This document shows, piece by piece, positions 44,601-53,600 of a DNA stretch of 64,000 bases. A program made the position numbers and the translations under genes. The DNA is from Atopsyche davidsoni. Taxonomy: Eukaryota > Arthropoda > Insecta > Trichoptera > Hydrobiosidae. Location of the stretch: contig JAILWY010000026.1 in the NCBI GenBank assembly GCA_022113835.1, positions 11,063,001 through 11,127,000 on the forward strand, in the 5' to 3' direction. Numbering within the stretch: the first letter of the stretch is position 1; each line of letters opens with the position of its first letter. The notes under the pieces are model-generated. The model had not been told where the DNA came from, ran no database searches, and saw only the letters and a program-made list of their open reading frames with translations.

Positions 44601-47600
44601 TAGCCAAGTCCCGCGTATAAATTAAAGGAACGGAACTGTTATAAGGCTGATTACGGAATGTGTAAATTTTTCTCGCGTCCGAAATGAATATTCATTCATT
44701 CAAATCGTTAAGGCCATCCGTGGTAATTTATTGGGATATTGTAGGAAACGGTACATTTTCGTTTTATGATAAGCTCTTATAAAGATATATATATATATAT
44801 ATATACACATCAAAAAAAATAAGTCAAATGAACTGCAGTAATGAGTATACATATCAGCAAGATATAGATAACCGACTAGGCTAAATTGATCAGAACTGGC
44901 ACACCAGCAGGTAAATACGATACCTTTGGACCTATAGATAATTTATGCTCACGAATTCGGAACATTTCTTTTCAGATTTACAAATCGCAATAATAATGAT
45001 TCGGTAGGCTAATTGACTTAGCGGTTGATAGTTCGCTGGTTGAGCACTTGTAAATCCCCGTCTTAACATATATATATCCCACACTGATATAATTGGGCTC
45101 CCAACTGGTTTTGCTTGTGTCGAATGTGATTTGTGCCGATATGGTATACTGATTATATTTTTATGATAAAAAAATCCCTATCGATTCAAATACTCAAATA
45201 TCCCAAAAGAAGACTCGATTATCTGGGCCGAAATATCAAAAACAAAAATGACGCGACGTATGAATCAAAATCCCACGGTTATAAATTATTAAAATCTATT
45301 TCTACCAAAACTGAAGTCTGTATATCAAAACATTAATTAAGAAAGTTAACTTGTGGATTGTGCATTTTAGCATAGTATGCCTCTTAAGTTTGTTTGGTGG
45401 TACCGCCTAATATAATAAGGCGAGTTTTTATACTATTTAAAATTTATTAGTATCACAAGTAATTCGAATGTAATCCGGAGTAATAAGGCTGTTAAAATAT
45501 TTAACGGCTGTTCTTCTCCGCGATGCGCGTAAATGGTGTAAAAGCACAGTTATCGCTAATAGTTGATAATGATACACCCATAGTACACCTGTGGCCTCCG
45601 CCTGCTCCAGTCAAGCTCGGGGGAATTAATACGCGGCGAGTGCGGCACAACTGTACTTATCAATTCTTCCACCGGCAATTACTTAGCGTGTGTCGTAATA
45701 CAGGTAGTTCCGTGCGCCCGGTAGCACGTCGGGCTCTCGGCTCGTATTTGGTGAGCAACGTCCAAGATTCCACAGCCACCGGCGACGCCGCTGGAGACGG
45801 AGCTGGTGCTGGCCACGACGCGACCAGTATCGCCGAGTAGGTTCCCGTGTGGCTAATGGCTAACAACGACGAGAAATAGCGGATCACTTTTACTTGTTTT
45901 TTTAGTTGTTATTTTGATTTACAACTGCATGTCAGCATACTGTCAGCGGTGAGTTTTACCTTCTGGCTGGGAAAGAACCAATTGTAGAAGTGTTTTTTTT
46001 GTTTGACAGATTTATCAGTATGGTTTATACGATCTTTGTTTATTACGTTGCAAGTAGAGTATTTATTTAAATTTAAATTATAACTGTCAGTAAAAGTCTG
46101 TTTTTGTTCCTTAAAACATATATTAAATTTTTAAAACATATATTATTAGAGCAAAAAGTTTTTAATCGGAAGAATGCTTTGTACAGATTGAACAACCGCG
46201 ATGTCTGCTACCAGAATCATAAATTGATACCTACATCCATCCATCCATTTTGTCTGGTGGAAGTTGCTTGACCTTTAACTCGGAACATCGCGAGTCACGC
46301 GCTGGTTGCCGCCGCAAGTCTTATGAATGGGTAATGCATGCTTATATGCACACTTGTTGGCTAATAGAAGCATCGGAAATTGATGTAAACACTAAGGTTA
46401 AATTTACACATAGCAACGATGTTAAGGTATACGTGTCTGTACATTTAAAACACCAAATAAAAAAACTAACTAGAATTAATAATTAATACAAGGATTAAGG
46501 TTGCACGTAACATATTTCATAGCTCTAACTCATAAATATGACTTAGAAACTCTTTTTGTTAATGTAATTCTAAAAATGTACGATATTAGACGTTGAACGC
46601 AATCGGGGTATGATTCCTGTATATCAAATCAAAATTCGATTGCTCGGTGTCTGTAATTGACTTTGTTATTACTTCAAAAATAACTAGGCAATATACATTA
46701 GGCGTTACCATTTAGTGGCAATAAAGACCCAGAATGGGATACAAAGCCTTAGATAGGGGAACAGAAATAAACGCCGCGCGAAATAAATTAGATTCAGCAC
46801 GTTTTTAGCCTTTATGAATGTATAGCACGATTTGTACAAATACACTCTGATTTATATTATATTAATCACAATAAGCGATCTTAATTCCGACCCAGATCCA
46901 TTGAATAAAATTTGTGAAATTTATCACTTATTAGCGGATGTATTCATATCGTGTTTTTGAATAAGCAAACCGAATTTGAGAAAAGCTCTATTCTGTTTGT
47001 TTTTACTTTCTAAGTTTCTCATTCGAGTCGCATTCGCAGTAAAACGATGTAAGTGAAATCGAAATGTAATATATGCAATTTGAAGCAAATTTGGCAGTGT
47101 TTTCACGTCTTTTAACGCGTCCGTGAGAATAATTTTAAACGGTAGGAGTTCTTCGTGTGAAAACAGTAAAAAAATATATAAACTTGAAAGTTTTTTCATA
47201 ATTTGATGTAATAGTGTGAATAACCAATTTTCTCGCCGAGTTTTCTCGAGAAATTGATTAAAGTGCACCGAGTAATTTAACCATGATTACTCCAGATGTT
47301 TGCAAGTTAGTAAAGTGGTAATTACAGCTATTATATTTTTTAGTATTCAGGGGTAGAATAACTTAGTTAAGCGAAACATTTGATTTTATATTAGATATCT
47401 CAAGCAATTTTGTTTTTATTAGGATAATTTCAGATTATATAGATCTGACTATAATTAGAAGTTGTATAATAGGCCAACAAGGAAACGAAGTCCTCTTATT
47501 TGCAGTGTAGTCAGAATCGCGCGCTGTCACACAACATGCTCGCAGAGGAATTCATCCAGAAGTGTCATGCGAAAAGTCCTCACAATGTAATATGTTGTGA

Positions 47601-50600
47601 TTGTAATTAGACGCTAACAAAAAGAGTGGCTTCAACTCCGAACTGCCATTCAGTGGGAAGTGGGAAGTGGGAACGACACGTCGCGTTCATTCTCGTCCAT
47701 CACGAAGCGGCCGGGCCCGTTCCCCGCACAATGAGCGAGGCTGATGGGATCGCGGTAGGCTCGCGCACAATGGCTTTAATTACACCCGAGCCAACAATCG
47801 CTGCGAAGACTCTGAGTACGAACTTTTGACCGACTTGGTGGACGCTCTTCGCGAGTGCCCGGAACCTGGCGAAACCGGGAACCCTGCCCTGCGGCCGAGG
47901 CGCGGTACTGTCACGCGAGTGAGGCCGCGGCGGGCGGGGGCGAAATCAATTGCAGCAGGGTCCTTTCTACTCCATGGAAAATATTTAAAAATTAGATGCT
48001 TCCTTTCTCTATTCCTGAGTTTTAATTTCAAAAGAAGCAGCAAAAAAATCCAGCAATGATCAATGATTATTAATTGTTTCATTGTACTTCAAGAGAAGTG
48101 CTTGTGGTGAGCTCGCTCAACACCCGCTTGACAAGCGAATCTCAACGTTGAAGTATGCGCACTTAAGATTTTTTCAATTTGCTTAAAAAAATTGTATGTA
48201 ATTTTAATAATAAGAAACAGGTTAATGATGTAATGAATATCACAATATTAAGTCAATATTTTGAAACAAAGACAAAATCCATTCAATGTCGTCTGCAGAA
48301 GCGAAGCCATCTCGACAACACTTCATGAAGATTCGAAAAAGTGAGTTGGATTTTCGGCGCCTTGTGCGGCTGCATTTCTGAGTGGTGCGTTCAACTTGGC
48401 GGCCATGAACTTTTTTAAATGTATCATTTTATCAAGAAGGTTTGAACCGCTGAGTCAAAATACAGGAAATAATGTATTAGAAGTGACGCGGCATTACACT
48501 TAATAATATTTTTGAATCCATCTCAGACGAACCATTCTAAACGCAAGTGTTAGGTCGGTAAGTACAATAGCAATTAATATTACTTGCGGCCTTCACAACT
48601 TGAGCAAAAACAACTAAATCATGAAATTTAATTAGTTAAACGCATTATAAGACAGTGTTTAAGAGGCAATATTTGAGTTCATTAGCGGATGCTCCAAGGA
48701 CCTGCGAGTGGCTGTGTACGAAATAATTACACTTAAAAAAATGATCTCATTCTGAAGAGTTCACACTGTCCGTGCTCACAGCTACCTAACACTTTCCACA
48801 GAGTATGCACTTCAAAATACATGAGCCATTCTTCAACGTGCTGAAGTGTGAAATACTGACGGGAAAATCAATACGGCATGGATCATCAATTTCACGTAGA
48901 CTGTCTTATGGATTGTATCACTTTATTGTTTTTTATATTTTTATAGAAGAGCCGTGAAAACATCTATAAATTATTTGGAAATGTGGTTTATTATTTTAGG
49001 TGTATTTCGAGAGCTGAGTTCACGGGTTTATGCATCAGCACTAATTGCTTAATCTCGCGAAAACCGGTGGCGGCGTTTCTCTGTTTACCGTCGCATTACC
49101 TTAGCGTGGTTTCTGATGTGGAGTAGCGGTGGTCAGTTATACTGGTGAACTAATAAAACACTAAACCAGATCGCAGATGCACTGCTATTGCAATTATCAT
49201 GTACCGGGAATGCATTTGCGTTTGCCGTGTAAGTTCGCAAGATGGTCGCCGCGGAGGCACAAAGCAATAAGACCAGATTTTGCGGTAAAGACACCCACTT
49301 TGAATTACACCAGTAATCATAATTTCCATACAGCAAATAAAATAAATAAATATGAAATATCTGACTTAGTATGATGAAAGAAGATATAATTTATGAGATT
49401 GTGGGTGTTCTGTACATAGCACAAGTAATTTTCTACGTTTGAACTGTCAGTCTAAGATATAGATTCCAAGTAAATAAAGCCTATCTTTATTATGTTCATA
49501 TGAAATTGGTTTTATGTAGGCGCTTGTAATATCTTAACGCGTATTCAGAATAGGTGCTCGGATAGCGTAATGAGCCAAAATATCTATACTATGAATTCAC
49601 GATCATAGCATAACATTTATTAAAATAATTTTACCGTGAGATGCGATAAATTAATGACGGTTAATTCCACATTCCTTTTAGAGGAGATAGCATTATACAG
49701 GCTTGATAGCACCTTCGTGTGCAGTGCAAGGCGAGATAATCTAATACTCCATACTGTTAATTCTATGTGACGCTATCAGAAGCGGGTCAGTATTTATATT
49801 TAATAAAACTTATCAAATCAGCTTCGGCATTCGTTGTTGTCATCTCTGGCACACTTATTGGAAAGGCCGAACAGATCGCAATAACGTTAAACCAGGCGTG
49901 AATTACCGTGAACTTGCATTGTACCTAATGAAATGTTATCGTTTATTTGGTTGTATGTTTATGGCTGGGTTTTGACGGATTGAAAACGTTCCGTTAAGGT
50001 GTGTATGCCTTACTTGGGATTAGTATTACTATTCAAAAACACGATTACGATCGTGATGCAAGCTTTTTTTGACTTAAGATTCATCTATTTATCTCAAGGT
50101 AACCAAATCAAGGTCGATTTAAGCGTAACGTTTAAACAAATTAATAAATTGTTAAGATATATGATAATGCTTTTAGAATAAAGTACATCGTTAAACACTT
50201 TTTTATTGCTGTGATCTATGCATATATCTTAACATCATATGTAACGCTATTGGAAGTCTATTTTTTGTTATCTCTATGAGATATAAAGAAACACGACATG
50301 TGGGTTTTTAGATATGGATGATTATTCTCAGTCGAAATTTATTAAGAAAAAAATCTTACCGATATGCTTGATTCTTTCAAGTCCAAATAAGCATCACGGA
50401 TACGTAATAAAAGCTTGCGCAGAAAGTGAGTGGGCTGCATTTAATATCATAATTAAACTCTATTGAAACTAGCCGATACATAAAAACTAGAAAATACACT
50501 CGTCTCACAAAATCAATTAGTACCCACTAAAAAATAAGCCAGTAGCGGTAAATGTGAACCGTGTGATTGTTGCAATTAAAAATTATTGATTAACGGGGGA

Positions 50601-53600
50601 TTTTACCATTTTATTGGGAACAGAGAAACACTGAATCCTAAAAAAATTCACACAGTGAAAAGAGTATTTTTTTCAAATAATTATCTTGTCGACTTTGGCT
50701 TAACTTAACAAAGCTTGAATTAAAAACGAGACCAACCGGGTCATGCGGAAGAGTTGAGAATACTTCTTCTGGGACCTGCGACTATCTCCGCATAATCTCG
50801 GAAGTTGTGCGAAGCAAGTACCATATGCCACTTATAAAGAAATTTAATATACCAAGCAATTACTTTGCTGAGATCGTGAACCGGTTGAAACATCTGCGAT
50901 ACTGTGTTATTATGTTTCTATCTATTCACTTAAATGAGTAGTTAAAATCATAATTGAGTACGAGTAGTCCAGTCATTCTAGAAGACTTCGCGTGAAAAGT
51001 ATTAGCAAGTAAAAGTGTTGTTAATGATAAAAAAAATTGCTGAACTAAAACTTCTTTGGTTATTCGACTATTATGAGCAGAAAAATAAACAAATACTTTT
51101 TGTAAAATAGAATCAATAGGAACTTTTGGTTTGTAACTGAAGAAACATTTATAACGATGTATATAAGTTTGGTTTAATGATATTTTTTTCACAGTCGATT
51201 GATTTCTCCCATGATTTGATAACCATCCTCATATGTCCTTTTTATTTAAAACCTATTGTTCAACATCTTTAATATTGACTTATTTTCTTAGATTAAAAAA
51301 ATCACTTAAAGCAGTTAAGCCTATTTGGATATCAAATTGACTAATATCGGCATGTAAATTATATAAATTCATATAATTATTTATATTCAATAATACTCAA
51401 TATAATTCATTTTAATGTAATAAATATATCTGCATAATAACGCAGTTATTTGAGATTCATGGGTTCATATTATTTTTTTATAGAAAGAAAATGTTTCTTA
51501 AATATGTGAAACGGAGTTTAAATATTCTCTTTTATGCTTTTCTCTATTGTTATGTAGATATGTAAGATATAATTATAGTGATTTCACGTGCAGTTTCTAC
51601 TTGCAGTAAAGAAATATTTAGTGCGGTGGTATCTTACAGCAGATACTGATGTATTCAAATCAAGATGGTAATTAACCTCACTTATTCAGAAAGAAACTAA
51701 GTGAACTTTAGTTACTTTGAAGATAATGATGGGTCTGGGTGTATTACGAATAAATGCATATATTTTTGTTAACTCTTATGCAAAATATAAAAATACATGT
51801 AGGATTTTTCAAAACCTGCATATATTAAATCAACCGAAAATGGGAGACCGTGTATCATCTCTGGGTCACAAGTATAATACGAAAAAATAAATTTCAAGAA
51901 TTTTTTAATGTATATCATTTTATGTTGTTTTAAATATGCAACGGTTCTATTTTTAATATTTATATTTTGTATAATTTAATTTTTGATTAACAATGCCATG
52001 ATTAAATATTGAAAAATACAAAATTAAAATTTATTTTATAAAAATAGTTCTATTTTTGTCTCTTTAATATAAAAGTTTTTTTTTATTTAATGAAATATTT
52101 ATGCGCTGTATTTAAAAATATACTTAGAATAAAATTGTAAAGTATCAAATATTGTTTAAAAGATAAAACAGTTCAGTATATGTGACATAATATATATCTT
52201 TTTTGTATACGTATAACTAATTATCTAATATGATTTATTGAGAATGTTTGTCAATATTACAATACACAGACTACAAATTAAATTACAAATGCTCCCTAAA
52301 TGTGGTTGCAAAAAATAGCCCTAACAAATATATCAATAGGGGGTACTAAAGTAGTAATGTTATATGCCGAGATTACTCGCAGATCCTCCATCATGAGCGT
52401 CCTGCGAGGACAAAGTGCAGAGACGTGATATATCTCCTCCATCTAACGTATGGCGGAGTCGGCAAGGGGGCCCCTCGATCGGAGACACCCTCTCGGGGTA
52501 TTATTTGCCCACCCCATCTCATAAAATTATCGATTGATTTCCTGCCCAATGGCAGAGCTAAGATTGTGGTATTCGAATTCAATAATTACCCGGCGACAGG
52601 GGGCGAATGTCCCCAGAAAGCAGAAATCGATGGCTCCTGCGTGGATGGTGCCATGTGCGATATGACAACTTTGCAGTATACCACTGCGAAAGTTTCCTAA
52701 GCTGGATATAATAAGTATCGCCATCATAATAAATTGAATGTTACTTTTTAAACATACTGGTGGGTGACCGATTTTATTTAAATAATAAATCAATCTCACG
52801 AAAGAGTACGTATCCACACATTTAAATTTTAGTTTTTAGAAACATTTGAAAATAATAAAATTAAAGCAACGAAGATAAAAAGATCAGTACTTTGAACATG
52901 TAATGACAAATGTATAACTATTAAAAATGGAGTTGACCACAAGTCTACATGCTTTGATAAATAATTCAGAGTATAAACAAAAAAATAATAGGAGTAAAAT
53001 AAAAAATACGCTATTAATAAATAAAATTTAAACTGTTAGGCGTCCATACGTGCTGCTATGTGAATTAAACAGTGGCGTGCAGTGAGTTTTGAAGTGAGAC
53101 GCGTAATTCTAAGTAGTGAGTGAAAAGCATACCAAATTAATAACGTTATCTCTTCGAATTGATTTTGCCAGCAAAAAATGGCACCAAAGTATGAAAAATA
53201 TATTTTAAAATCAGTGAAAAGATATTTCAGGAAGTTCAGTGTTACAAACTCCATTATAAAATTTTGCAAGTTTTATATTTATTTTTTAATTTCATACGTA
53301 TGAAAAAATATGTGAACGATAATTAACAAATGCATATCATTGTATTTAAGTGCCCATAATTATACTTTATTATTATTTCTTTAGGGTTCTGGGTTGAAAA
53401 AAATTATAACATAAATTACGAAATATTTTTACTTTTTATCTATAATGTCGGTATAACAAGTAATATTAATTTTTATTCTTGTGGCAAAGAAGAAAATCCG
53501 AATCACTTTTTTTTATTTACTATCGGAATAGGAGTGAAATAAATATTTATTAGTACAACCGCAGCAATATATTTTATTTGAATTCACGGAATAAGTTAAA

